This document shows positions 1 through 9,700 of a stretch of DNA of 64,000 nt, piece after piece. The notes under the pieces are model-generated. The model was not told the DNA's origin. It saw only the letters and a list, made by a program, of their open reading frames with translations, and did no database searches. Position 1 is the stretch's first letter. Each line of letters opens with the position of its first letter. This stretch comes from Stentor coeruleus (lineage: Eukaryota; Ciliophora; Heterotrichea; Heterotrichida; Stentoridae). The position numbers and the translations under genes were made by a program. Location of the stretch: contig MPUH01000125.1 in NCBI GenBank assembly GCA_001970955.1, positions 36,376 to 100,375 of the forward strand, read 5' to 3'.

Positions 1-153
1 TTATAAATAATAATTATTCTCTCATTTATTTATATAAATATTCGTAATTTCATCTTAGTTCTGTATCATTTTATACAGAATAAATATTGATTGTTTTTCG
101 ATAAAATAAAAGAAAATTCATTATAATCTAACAAAAAAAAAACTAATCTAATA

Positions 154-2322
154 ATGGACGATGCGAGTGTATTAAGAGTTGAAAACAAAATCAGATCTAT
201 GATGCTTAATCTTATTGAGCCCACAATCAGAAGATCTACTGATTCTGCAGAAGTTTTAGGAAAAATAGTTCATACTGTTGAAATTCTGTCAATGAAAATG
301 CAAGATATGGAAATCGTTCAATCTAAAACTTTAAACAGATTGAACCTCTTAGACGATTTCGGCAAAAGATTCTTAGAACTCAACGCGGCGATATCTTTAA
401 TAGAAACTAAAATGACTCGAGATAAACAAGATACACATGCTGAAGTTTATGCACTTTCTCAAACAACACACTCTATGAAAGAAGAAATAACAGTCCTCGA
501 GCACCAAAGGCTTTCTATGAAAAATGATATAGCAGGTGTAACCCACAGCATAATGAATGCGAAATACGAAATTGAAAAAAAACTCGAAACATTCAAAGAT
601 GAATATCGTGACAAGCTTACAAACAACGAAGAACGTCTAACTCATTCAGAAGTAGTCTCTGAAGAGATTTATAAAAAAATCCAAAAACTCAGTAAAGAAG
701 TAATTGAAATTAACTCAAAAACATCTATAAATGAACATCAATCCAACGAACATAATTCATCAATAAAATCCTTAAACGACCGTATCGACCATAACCGAAA
801 CGAAGCTACAATTAACTTTGAATCCCTTCGTAATTCAACAATAAAACACAACTCAGAAATCCTCAAACACGATAAAGCTTTAAACTCATTAAAAAAAGAA
901 CAAAAAAAAGTAGAACAAGCAACAGTTAAAAATGACTTAAAAATAACTCAACCTTTATATAAAATATTCACAGATGTGACTATATTAAAAAGCCTTGCTA
1001 CTTATGATTTAGAAAGACTTGGTGGTTCAGAAGATAAGGATTCAAGTGTTGATGCAATGATAGATGGGATAAGAAATAAAGCTGAAGAAGTGTTAAAAAT
1101 GGAAACACCCAAGCTACAAACAGTAGAAAGTGCTGATAATAAAAAGAAAAAAAAAAGAATCACTACAAAAAGGGCTAATGAAAATGAAGAGTTTTTCAAA
1201 CAAAAGGAAGCTACTATGAATTCATATCAAAACTCAGAAATTTCTGATAAAATCAGATCAAATGGGCGTAAAAAAAGCATAACTTTTGATCAGATGCTTC
1301 CTAAAAAAAATGAAGTTATTGAGTTCTCTTCTATAAACCCAGTACTGACTATTAGAAAGTCTAGCGAAAATGAAAGCTGGCAAAATAAATCTAAAGCAAG
1401 CTCGTCGTTGGTGTCTAAATCCAGGTCAGACTCTGATTCTGAGATTATTATCCCTGAGCAAATAGACTTTATGCCGATGATAAATACAGCGAAAGATGAG
1501 ATACAAAAAGATTTTAATAATAAACTCCAAGCACTTGCCAAGAAAACTGAAGATAACATTGAGATTTTACAAATATCTTTAAACGCCCAAATCAAACAAA
1601 TACATTTTTCGATCTCAGCTTTTAAAGAATCTGTGTCTGAATCTTTTAAAGAAGTTCAGAAAAAAATACATGATTTAGAGCTTTTATCACAGCAAGTTGT
1701 ATATGAATGCAACTCACAGCTTAATAATAGGAAACGTGAAAATAATGATTTTAATTATGAACTAAAACAAGTTCAAGGTAAACTTGAAATAGCTAATCAG
1801 CAGTATCAAATTATGACTGATGCAACTGATAAGATTTCACAAAGATTTGCCACTATGGTTGAATATTGTTGTATAACTAATGCTTTGCAGATGCAGGATG
1901 AGTTTGATAGAGAGTCAATTGCTTTGATGGGATATAAAGAGGCTAAAGGGGGCAAAGGTCATTCTAAGCCATGCAAAGCGGTAGTAGCTCTAGATAAACA
2001 ATGTTTTTCATGTACTGGACAAAGCTCTGTAGTTTTAAATGCATTTAAAATTGCCTGTTTAACTTATATGCCATCTCAAGTTATATATGGAAATGATAAA
2101 TATTCACGTAGGGATCTCTATGATATGCTCAACAGATTATTAATGTCTCTAATAATTGGCCCTCAAGACTCATCACTATTAGAAAAACGCCAAAGAGCTG
2201 CTTCAACAACATTAAAAAACTTCAGACCAGTAACAGTACCTTCTCCCCAGGCTTCACCTCATTCAGATTTTCCTGATCCTGAGTTTCCAAGAATTCTTCG
2301 TAAAAGCATTAACTACCAATAG
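154..2322 (+). CDS. Long coiled-coil protein, function unknown
   Basis: 722 aa from an ATG in an A-rich leader. Residues about 30-320 and 440-590 are rich in Glu, Lys, Gln and Ile with few Pro or Gly, which suggests two long coiled coils. Between them lie a lysine patch (KKKKKRITTKR, about residue 335) and a Ser-rich linker. The last 130 residues differ: they hold several Cys (EYCC, CFSC) and aromatic residues and look like a small folded domain, followed by a Pro/Ser-rich tail. The layout resembles ciliate cytoskeletal or basal-body proteins, but I cannot name a family. Ends with TAG. The next gene, on the same strand, starts 105 bp downstream. Confidence 0.8.
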   Translation: MDDASVLRVENKIRSMMLNLIEPTIRRSTDSAEVLGKIVHTVEILSMKMQDMEIVQSKTLNRLNLLDDFGKRFLELNAAISLIETKMTRDKQDTHAEVYALSQTTHSMKEEITVLEHQRLSMKNDIAGVTHSIMNAKYEIEKKLETFKDEYRDKLTNNEERLTHSEVVSEEIYKKIQKLSKEVIEINSKTSINEHQSNEHNSSIKSLNDRIDHNRNEATINFESLRNSTIKHNSEILKHDKALNSLKKEQKKVEQATVKNDLKITQPLYKIFTDVTILKSLATYDLERLGGSEDKDSSVDAMIDGIRNKAEEVLKMETPKLQTVESADNKKKKKRITTKRANENEEFFKQKEATMNSYQNSEISDKIRSNGRKKSITFDQMLPKKNEVIEFSSINPVLTIRKSSENESWQNKSKASSSLVSKSRSDSDSEIIIPEQIDFMPMINTAKDEIQKDFNNKLQALAKKTEDNIEILQISLNAQIKQIHFSISAFKESVSESFKEVQKKIHDLELLSQQVVYECNSQLNNRKRENNDFNYELKQVQGKLEIANQQYQIMTDATDKISQRFATMVEYCCITNALQMQDEFDRESIALMGYKEAKGGKGHSKPCKAVVALDKQCFSCTGQSSVVLNAFKIACLTYMPSQVIYGNDKYSRRDLYDMLNRLLMSLIIGPQDSSLLEKRQRAASTTLKNFRPVTVPSPQASPHSDFPDPEFPRILRKSINYQ

Positions 2323-2426
2323 GAACTTTTGTATTTTTACTATAATAAATTATCATATTCGATTAATAAACTAAAAGCTTTTAAGCAAAGGAAAAGTAAT
2401 AAGGCATTAAAATAGTAGCTATTAAT

Positions 2427-2915
2427 ATGAAAAAGACTCCAGAAATCAAATTCATTTTAGCTGAATCAGAATCTGAGTCAAGCCAAACCTCAAACTCAAT
2501 AGATGAAGGGGAAATTAACAACAAATCTGAATATGAAAAAATCAGTGTTAACAACAGGAAAATGAGAAAAGAAGTATTTGGGTCATTGATGGAGTTTAAG
2601 AGGAGTTCTAGACAATTTATCAATGAAAGTTTTGCTTCTAATCAGCTTGATGATCACTTTGTTGAAATTAACTCACCACAAATAGAAAATAAAACTATAG
2701 CGACAAAAAAGGACAATTTAAAATATATAAGCACAATGCTACAGCTTTATAGTGAATTGCAAAATGCTACTAATGAACTGGCTACTGCTAAAGAGAAAAT
2801 ATTGAATACTGATGAGGAAGCTTTAGAGTTGCATTTGAGACTTAGGGATATTGAAAGTGAGATTAATTCAAAAATTACTATGAAAGAACCAAATTGTCAA
2901 TGTGTTTTGTGGTGA
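2427..2915 (+). CDS. Small acidic coiled-coil protein with a Cys-containing C-terminus
   Basis: 162 aa. An acidic Ser/Glu-rich N-terminus is followed by a predicted coiled coil (about residues 95-150). The end is NCQCVLW, a Cys four residues from the C-terminus that resembles a CaaX box, although Trp in the last position is unusual. The stop is TGA (2913-2915). Reading through it would add only four residues before TAA. No family recognised. It lies 105 bp after the long coiled-coil gene on the same strand and converges with the Cys-rich gene downstream. Confidence 0.65.
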   Translation: MKKTPEIKFILAESESESSQTSNSIDEGEINNKSEYEKISVNNRKMRKEVFGSLMEFKRSSRQFINESFASNQLDDHFVEINSPQIENKTIATKKDNLKYISTMLQLYSELQNATNELATAKEKILNTDEEALELHLRLRDIESEINSKITMKEPNCQCVLW

Positions 2916-3401
2916 GTGGATGATTAAGTTATGATAATGCGAAAATTTGCATATATTTTAAGATGAATGTGTAGATAGGTAGTAGGGTTTAAAAAAGGTG
3001 AAAGGTGATTTTTATGTTTTTATATGAATTTATGGCTTTGAAGGATTTATAACTAATAAAATGATAGTTTTAGAGTGTAAAACTTGAAATAAGTTATAAA
3101 CTAGAAAAATAGAACCTATTTTGTAAGTTGCTAGAACGTAAATTATGGTAGAGTTACAGCATATTACTAAATATTAAATACAAAAATCCTGATTCTAAAT
3201 TGAAACAAAATGACAATTTTTATCACAAATTTAATAATTTTTTTCTCATCAACTAGTGCCTTAATTGTAAAATCATACACAATCTAATAAAAATCTTATC
3301 AAAAACTTCCCTTCTTCTAAAATCAATAATACTAACCTTACCTTACCTTACCTTATACTAATATTCCTATTCAAAAATCTATCTAATACTTAATTATAAA
3401 A
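2916..3401. other. Intergenic, convergent 3' ends
   Basis: AT-rich spacer between two convergent genes. It contains a short (CCTTA)4 tandem repeat at 3336-3355. No ORF or RNA gene seen. Confidence 0.6.
3336..3355. repeat. (CCTTA)4 microsatellite
   Basis: Four perfect copies of CCTTA lie about 45 bp downstream of the Cys-rich gene stop. Too short to be a telomere; probably a simple repeat. Confidence 0.8.
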
Positions 3402-4403
3402 TTATCCTAATCCTAAAATCCCAACAATCGTCACATAAAGAAATCCTGCATAAGAAGTTTCCCCATAATACTCATAATTAATAGTCTCCTGAACACAAGC
3501 ATCATTATTTTGTATCTGCGGGTAAAAAAGGAAATTCCAACTAGTCGAAGTGATCTTAGCCAAAAAGCCAGTCTTTTGTAAGCATTCCGAAGAAAATCTC
3601 CTTAAAGTATTACAAACCCCAACAGAAGCATTCAAAGCATTTTTCCACGACAAATAATAAGCAACTCCAGGAAGGTCCCCATTATAAGGATTACAAAAAG
3701 CTGTAGCATTAGCATTATACCCACAAGTACAAATCCCAGTAAACATAGATTTCCCATCAGTCCCTGTACAATTAAGATTATCTGTGCATTTCACAGGTAA
3801 ATTATCAACACTTTGTGTAGCGATTTTACACGTCCCATATGTGCCAAATTTCCCAGTTTTAGCACATTCACTTGTCTTACATAAACGTGACTGCCCACCT
3901 GAACAATCAGAAACAATAGAACCTGTTGATACTGATAAATAATCAAGACATGTACCAGTACCTGTTGTTGAAGAAATATTACATCCTGCAGAATTCACAC
4001 AATCATAATCATTTATGCAGCCTGATTGACTTAATGATAATTGATTTGTGCATATATGTTGATAGCATCTTAATCCAGGGTTACAATCTTCATTATCTTC
4101 ACAAGCTTGATTGATTGATTTACCTGAACATATATTGTTTATACAAGAACCAGAAAGACAAGCACTTGAATAAAGGCAATACTCTCCTGGATAGTTTGGG
4201 GTAGATTCTGACTTAGGTTTAGTTTCGCATAAGGTTGTTTCTAAATTGCAAATTTTCCCGGAAGCGCAAGGTTGAAGATAAACTGTTGTATTTGTTTGAT
4301 TGAAGCATGATAGTTCATTTGGAAAGGTAAAAGTTTTTGGCGCACATTGGTAAGTGTTGCATATTAAGCTGTTTGAACTATGGAGTAATAAGAAGAATAT
4401 CAT
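3402..4403 (-). CDS. Secreted or GPI-anchored Cys-rich protein
   Basis: 333 aa. The N-terminal MIFFLLLHSS stretch reads as a signal peptide. The body holds about 30 Cys in short CxxxxxC and CxxxxC spacings (for example CLYSSACLSGSC and CEDNEDCNPGLRCYQHIC), with several N-x-S/T sites. The last 20 residues (YAGFLYVTIVGILGLG) are hydrophobic with no basic tail, as in a GPI-attachment signal. A paralog with the same design lies at 52033-52950. Probably a cell-surface protein; no binding partner can be inferred. It is transcribed in the same direction as the HECT ligase, whose stop lies about 40 bp upstream of its start. Confidence 0.85.
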   Translation of the reverse strand: MIFFLLLHSSNSLICNTYQCAPKTFTFPNELSCFNQTNTTVYLQPCASGKICNLETTLCETKPKSESTPNYPGEYCLYSSACLSGSCINNICSGKSINQACEDNEDCNPGLRCYQHICTNQLSLSQSGCINDYDCVNSAGCNISSTTGTGTCLDYLSVSTGSIVSDCSGGQSRLCKTSECAKTGKFGTYGTCKIATQSVDNLPVKCTDNLNCTGTDGKSMFTGICTCGYNANATAFCNPYNGDLPGVAYYLSWKNALNASVGVCNTLRRFSSECLQKTGFLAKITSTSWNFLFYPQIQNNDACVQETINYEYYGETSYAGFLYVTIVGILGLG

Positions 4404-4443
4404 TATAAGAATATTTTAATCATGAATATTATTACTAATTTGG

Positions 4444-5853
4444 CTACTCAAGTCCAAAGCCAAGAATATGGTTTTGGATCACTTGGAGAAGTGCGTCTCT
4501 AAGTTCGAATCTGTTTCTGTATATCGGGAGGTCCATTCTATTAAAGCAAGTATGAGCTCGAGGAAGAGCTCCAGAAAACCATTGCATGGGTTCTAATGTG
4601 AACTGCGCCGGATCTCCTCTTGTAGTTTTAAGCCCACCAAAACCTTCTGGGGGTACTCTTGAAGTCCCTGTGACAAAAGTTAGTAAATCTCTCAGTTCTT
4701 TTTGACTAAAATCTTCTAACACATCCCAAAACCATCTAACAACAACATGTCTTTCACTAAATTCCCCTTTATACAAAGAAAACCTTCTCCATTCTTTAAC
4801 ATCAATAATCGAAGCACCACATATTAAAAAATCAAGCTCTTCTGGGGTTAAGTCTGTGATAATATTTTTTGGAAACACAGAATACAATCCTTTATTAAAA
4901 CACTCAGCACTTTGTTCTATTGAGGTTTTTAACTCATATTCAGCTCTAAGGTTTATATATATTTCTTTTGTTTCTTCCGTTATTTGTATTTCTCTTCCGT
5001 CTTGGATGAAATCGTATATTTTACCATTGTCTTCGGTGATTGAAAATGTTTCATAGAATATTCCTTCTATATTATGAGCTTCAATGTATTTCATAGAATT
5101 GTATAAATCGGTGCTTATGTATTTTATGTCATCGTTAGTTATTTCATGATTTAGGATATGTTTTAGGACAAGCATGCTGAATGAACATGGTAAGGGAATG
5201 TTTTCTAGGATGGCTTTACCGATGATTTTACCGGTTAGTGTGAAGAGGTCTGGGTCAAAACTGTTACGTATAAAGGTATATCTAGGCTCTTCTGTTTCAG
5301 TCAAGTGAAACAGTCTGAAACCATCTGAAAGCAAGTCTTTGATCATAAGATTAAGCCATTCCTTTGTCAGCCCTCCAGCATCTTGTGCCTGTTCACCTTT
5401 AAACTGAATATGGAATTCTGACCTTAATGCTTGTTCATTAAACCCAAGCATAAGTTCTAAAGAATCGACAAACAAATCTTCACGAGATACTTGTAAATTT
5501 ACATAAGACTGTTCCCAACTCACACGAAGGGAATTTAAATTGTTTCTAACACGTTGAAGTTTAGGCGACAATTGGGGTTGTTGAGGATTCTTTTGAACAG
5601 GGCCGAAAACTGCACTGCCAGACCTTGCAAGCCCTGCATTTGGATTATTTTGAGGATTCTGCATGTTTTTAGGTTTTTTAGCACCACCAGAGTCCAAACA
5701 CTTATTTACATGACCTTCAAGCTTCCTTGCACTTGCTGGACCTGAAAAACGTTTTCCACAAATTGGGCATTGAAGGACTAATCCACGTTCGATTTCTTCT
5801 TTGTATAATACTGACATGTTTCTAACAAGGTTATTCATAGCTCGGTTTCCCAT
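4444..5853 (-). CDS. HECT-type E3 ubiquitin ligase with N-terminal zinc finger
   Basis: 469 aa. Residues about 30-53 form a C2HC finger (CPICGKRF...GHVNKC) resembling ubiquitin-binding UBZ fingers. Residues about 110-469 are a full HECT domain: N-lobe motif DAGGLTKEW, C-lobe motif LPRAHTCFNRMDLP, and the typical end GFGLE. The catalytic Cys is residue about 436, in HTCFN; it accepts ubiquitin from an E2 before transfer to substrate. There are no WW or C2 domains, so substrate choice probably rests with the short N-terminus. The start ATG gives MGNRAMNN. A decayed paralog lies at 28038-29381, showing that the zinc finger plus HECT arrangement is ancestral to both copies. Confidence 0.95.
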   Translation of the reverse strand: MGNRAMNNLVRNMSVLYKEEIERGLVLQCPICGKRFSGPASARKLEGHVNKCLDSGGAKKPKNMQNPQNNPNAGLARSGSAVFGPVQKNPQQPQLSPKLQRVRNNLNSLRVSWEQSYVNLQVSREDLFVDSLELMLGFNEQALRSEFHIQFKGEQAQDAGGLTKEWLNLMIKDLLSDGFRLFHLTETEEPRYTFIRNSFDPDLFTLTGKIIGKAILENIPLPCSFSMLVLKHILNHEITNDDIKYISTDLYNSMKYIEAHNIEGIFYETFSITEDNGKIYDFIQDGREIQITEETKEIYINLRAEYELKTSIEQSAECFNKGLYSVFPKNIITDLTPEELDFLICGASIIDVKEWRRFSLYKGEFSERHVVVRWFWDVLEDFSQKELRDLLTFVTGTSRVPPEGFGGLKTTRGDPAQFTLEPMQWFSGALPRAHTCFNRMDLPIYRNRFELRDALLQVIQNHILGFGLE

Positions 5854-6781
5854 GATTATTATCTACATTTAGATATTTGCAATGCTTTATATAAAAGATT
5901 TATGAAATTATTAGGTTTATGGGAAAATAAGAATAGATTAAAAGTTGAGGTTTACATGTTAGAATTAGATATTTATTTTATAAGGCAAAAAAAAGGTGCA
6001 TGGCTTAAAAGTTATATTTTGGAAAATAATTAAGAAATTTTGATTGAAATAAAGAGAGTTTAGAATATGGATTTAAGATTAATTGTTATGAATAAATAGT
6101 TTGTAAGAATATTATAAGAAAAAATATATAGTTAGAGAGAAGGTATTCTATTTTTTACTTTTTATAAGTGAATTATTGAATGCATATGGTTGAATATTTT
6201 ACTTTTAAGATTCACTTAAAATTTACAGGTCTACGTATAGAAAATCCTTAATTTTATAGTCACTATTATTATTTACTATCTTTTTAGTTTTTATTTGCAT
6301 AAATAAAAAATTTAATATTCAGCATTTTAGGTACTCTATTTTAAAATAATTCAATACCTACAAGTATAATTTATATTTCTGATACAAATTCTGTTTATTC
6401 ATCTTACAAGCAAGAAAGTGTGTTTCTTAACAAAAAACTACAAATTTAAAGCAAACTGCTAATTAATAGTTGCATGTAGGATCTTGACGTTTAGAGTTCA
6501 CTTTTTTAGAAAGTTGACCTGCTATTTCAACATAAAACTATTCTTTTAACTAAATATAAAAATCTTCAACTTTTAAAGTCCACTGATCAAATATAAACAA
6601 AAAAATCTCACTTTACTCTATGCCATGTTTAAAATACATATCATCCTTCTAATCAGCTTAAGCCTAAAATTTTATTGCATCAAAGTTTGATTGCATAAAC
6701 CTGATAAAAATTACATAAAAAATATTTATCCTTCATTATTCATCTAAAATCTTGATTAGGGATTTAAGTAACTGGTTATAA
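5854..6781. other. Intergenic between divergent genes
   Basis: AT-rich region between the divergent starts of the HECT ligase and the WD40-channel gene; it must hold both promoters. No ORF, RNA gene or clear motif seen. Confidence 0.5.
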
Positions 6782-9700
6782 ATGTCTGATACTTTAAACG
6801 AAAGTTTCCTCCCAAAAAGCCAAATAACTTCTTTGACCAATGCTTCTGAAGCTGATTCAAAACAAAAAATGGGCGAGCTTGGAAATTACGAAGCCATCAA
6901 AGAAATTGGCCTAGCTTTAAAGTATCTTCAATTAGAACCCAAACTAGATCTTCCTCATAAATTTGTTAATGTTCTTAGAAGCCATTCAGATTCAATTAAC
7001 TGTGTGCGTTTTAGTCCTGACAGTAAACTTTTAGCGAGTGCATCGAATGATGAATCTATTATTATATGGGATTTAGTTGAAAAAAAAGAACTCTTCAAAC
7101 TTTTTGAGGAGGAAATAGTCTTTAGTATAAGTTTTAGTCCTAATGGTAAGTTTTTGGCAAGTGGGTCTCAAGAAAATATCGTCAAAGTTTGGAATATTGC
7201 TAAAAAAAAGGAAGAATTTTCATTAGCAGGACATACAAGAGAAATATATAGTGTGTGTTTTAGCCCAAATGGGAACTTGCTGGCTAGTGGGTCATGCGAT
7301 AAACTTATAAAAATCTGGAGTTTTGAAGAGAGAAAAATAATATTTACTTTTGTAGGACACACAAAAGCAATTAATACCTTGGATTTCAGTCCAGATGGCA
7401 AAATTTTAGTCAGCGGATCTTACGATTTTTCAATAAAATTATGGAGCATCTTGGAAAAAAAAGAAATTTGCACTTTGTTGGGACATAGTGACTCAGTGCA
7501 AAGTGTGAGTTGCAGCCCAAATGGCAAAATATTAGCTAGTGGGTCAAGTGATAAGTTGATAAAAATATGGGATATAGATAAAAAAAAAGAAGAATTTACT
7601 TTTGCAGGCCATAGTAGCTTAGTGAAAAGTATAAGCTTTAGTCCAAATAGCAATTTTTTGGCAAGTGTATCAAATGATTACTCATTAAAAGTGTGGAATG
7701 TCCAAGAAAAAAAGCTTGAGTACTCACTTTCTGCACACGAAAATTATATAAATAGTGTGAGTTTCAGTCCAGATGGGAAGTTTTTGGCAACCGGATCCGG
7801 AGAATCTGCGGTAAAAATATGGAGTATTATGCAACAAAACAAAGATAGTACACTTGCAGGTCACACAAAAGCTATATGGAATGTGAATATCAGTCCTGAT
7901 GGAATGCTAATAGCAAGTGGATCTGCTGATAATCTTGTAAAAGTATGGAATTTCAGCGAAAATAATGAGAAATTTACACTTTCTGGACACACAGATACTG
8001 TATGTAGTGTATGTTTTAGTCCAGATAGTAAGCTTTTAGCAAGCGGGTCTCTCGATAAAACAGTTAAAATCTGGAATTTACAGAATCAAAAAGAAGAAAT
8101 TGTTTTTACAAGCCTGGCAAGAATACTTTGTGTAAGTTTCAGTCCTGATAGTAAGTTTTTAGCTAGTGGAGATTATGAGCTTATAAGAATATGAAATATT
8201 CAAGAAAAAAAAGAAGAATGCTCAATTACAGGGGATTCAATAATATCAAACTTGTGCTTTAGTCAAGATGGGAGGTTTATAGCGGCCACAGTTGATATTA
8301 CAATTGTAGTGTGGAATTTTATTAATAAAAAAGAAGAATTTATACTTAGAGGGCATACAAATACTGTCTATAATCTGAGTTTTAGTTCAGATGGCAAATT
8401 TTTAGCAAGCTGTGCTGCAGATTATTCGATCAAATTATGGGGTCTATTAGAAAAAAAAATAGAATTCACACTTACAGGCCATGAAGGAACTGTTAATTGT
8501 GTGAATTTCTCTCCGGATGGAAGATATTTGGTAAGCGGATCTTGTGATAGTCTGATTAAAATCTGGAATCTTACTGAAATTAGAGAAGAATGCACACTAA
8601 GAATACATCAAGTTAGTGTAAATAGTGTTTGCTTTAGTCCAGATGGGAAGTATTTAGTAAGTGGAGCTTCTGATAGGCTTATCAAAATATCGCATATTGG
8701 AATAAAACAAAAAGAACTTAATGGTCATTGTGATATTGTGCAAAGTGTTACTTTCAGCCCAGATGGAAAATTATTTGCAAGTGGGTCCTCTGATTCACTC
8801 ATTAAAATATGGGATTTTACTAAAAATACTGAAGAGATGACCTTTTCCGGCCATTCAAGTTCAGTAAATACCTTGAGTTTCAGTAAAGATGGAGATTTTC
8901 TAGCGAGTGGATCTAGTGATAATCTTATTAAAGTATGGAATCTTATAGAAAAAGTAGAAAAATTCACTTTAGAAGGTCATAGTGATGCTATTTGGAGTGT
9001 GAAATTCAGTTTAGATGGTAAGTTTTTGGCAAGTGGATCTAATGATTGTTTGATTAAAATCTGGAATCTTAAAGAAAAAACAGTTTTCTTAACCCTTTCA
9101 GGTCATAAAAGTTCAGTATTTAGTGTATGTTTTTGTCCTGATAGTAAGTTTTTAGCAAGCGGATCTTCAGATAATCTTGTTAAAATCTGGAACCTCGAAG
9201 AACAAAAAGAAAAATGTAGTTTTGAAGGTCATACAGATCATGTACGTAGTGTATGTTTTAGTGCGGATGGAAAGTTCTTAGTAAGCGGGTCTTTCGATAA
9301 ATCAATCAAAATATGGAATCTCGAAGAAGAAAATCAAGCTTACGAACTGAAAGGCCATAAACAAATGATAAACAGTGTAGCTTTCAGTAAAAACGGAGAA
9401 TTTTTATTAAGCACAAGTGCTGATAAAACAGTAATCATTTGGAACTTTCTTGAAAAAAGCAAAGTTTACACACTAAAAGGCCATAAAAGTTCAGTCTGCA
9501 GTGCGAGCTTCTCTCTTGATAGCAAGTATATCGCCAGTGGGTCCGAAGATAAGTCTATAAAAATATGGAATCTCAATAAAATTAATGGAAAAAATATACT
9601 TAAAGAAAATAATGGCATTGTATGGTGTGTGAGTTTTAGTCCAGATGGTAAACTAGTAGCAAGTGCATATGAAAATAAAACTATAAAGATTTGGAATTTA

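Noticed and set aside
3336-3355. Telomere-like repeat
   Set aside because: Only four 5-bp units, internal between genes, and not a known ciliate telomere sequence.
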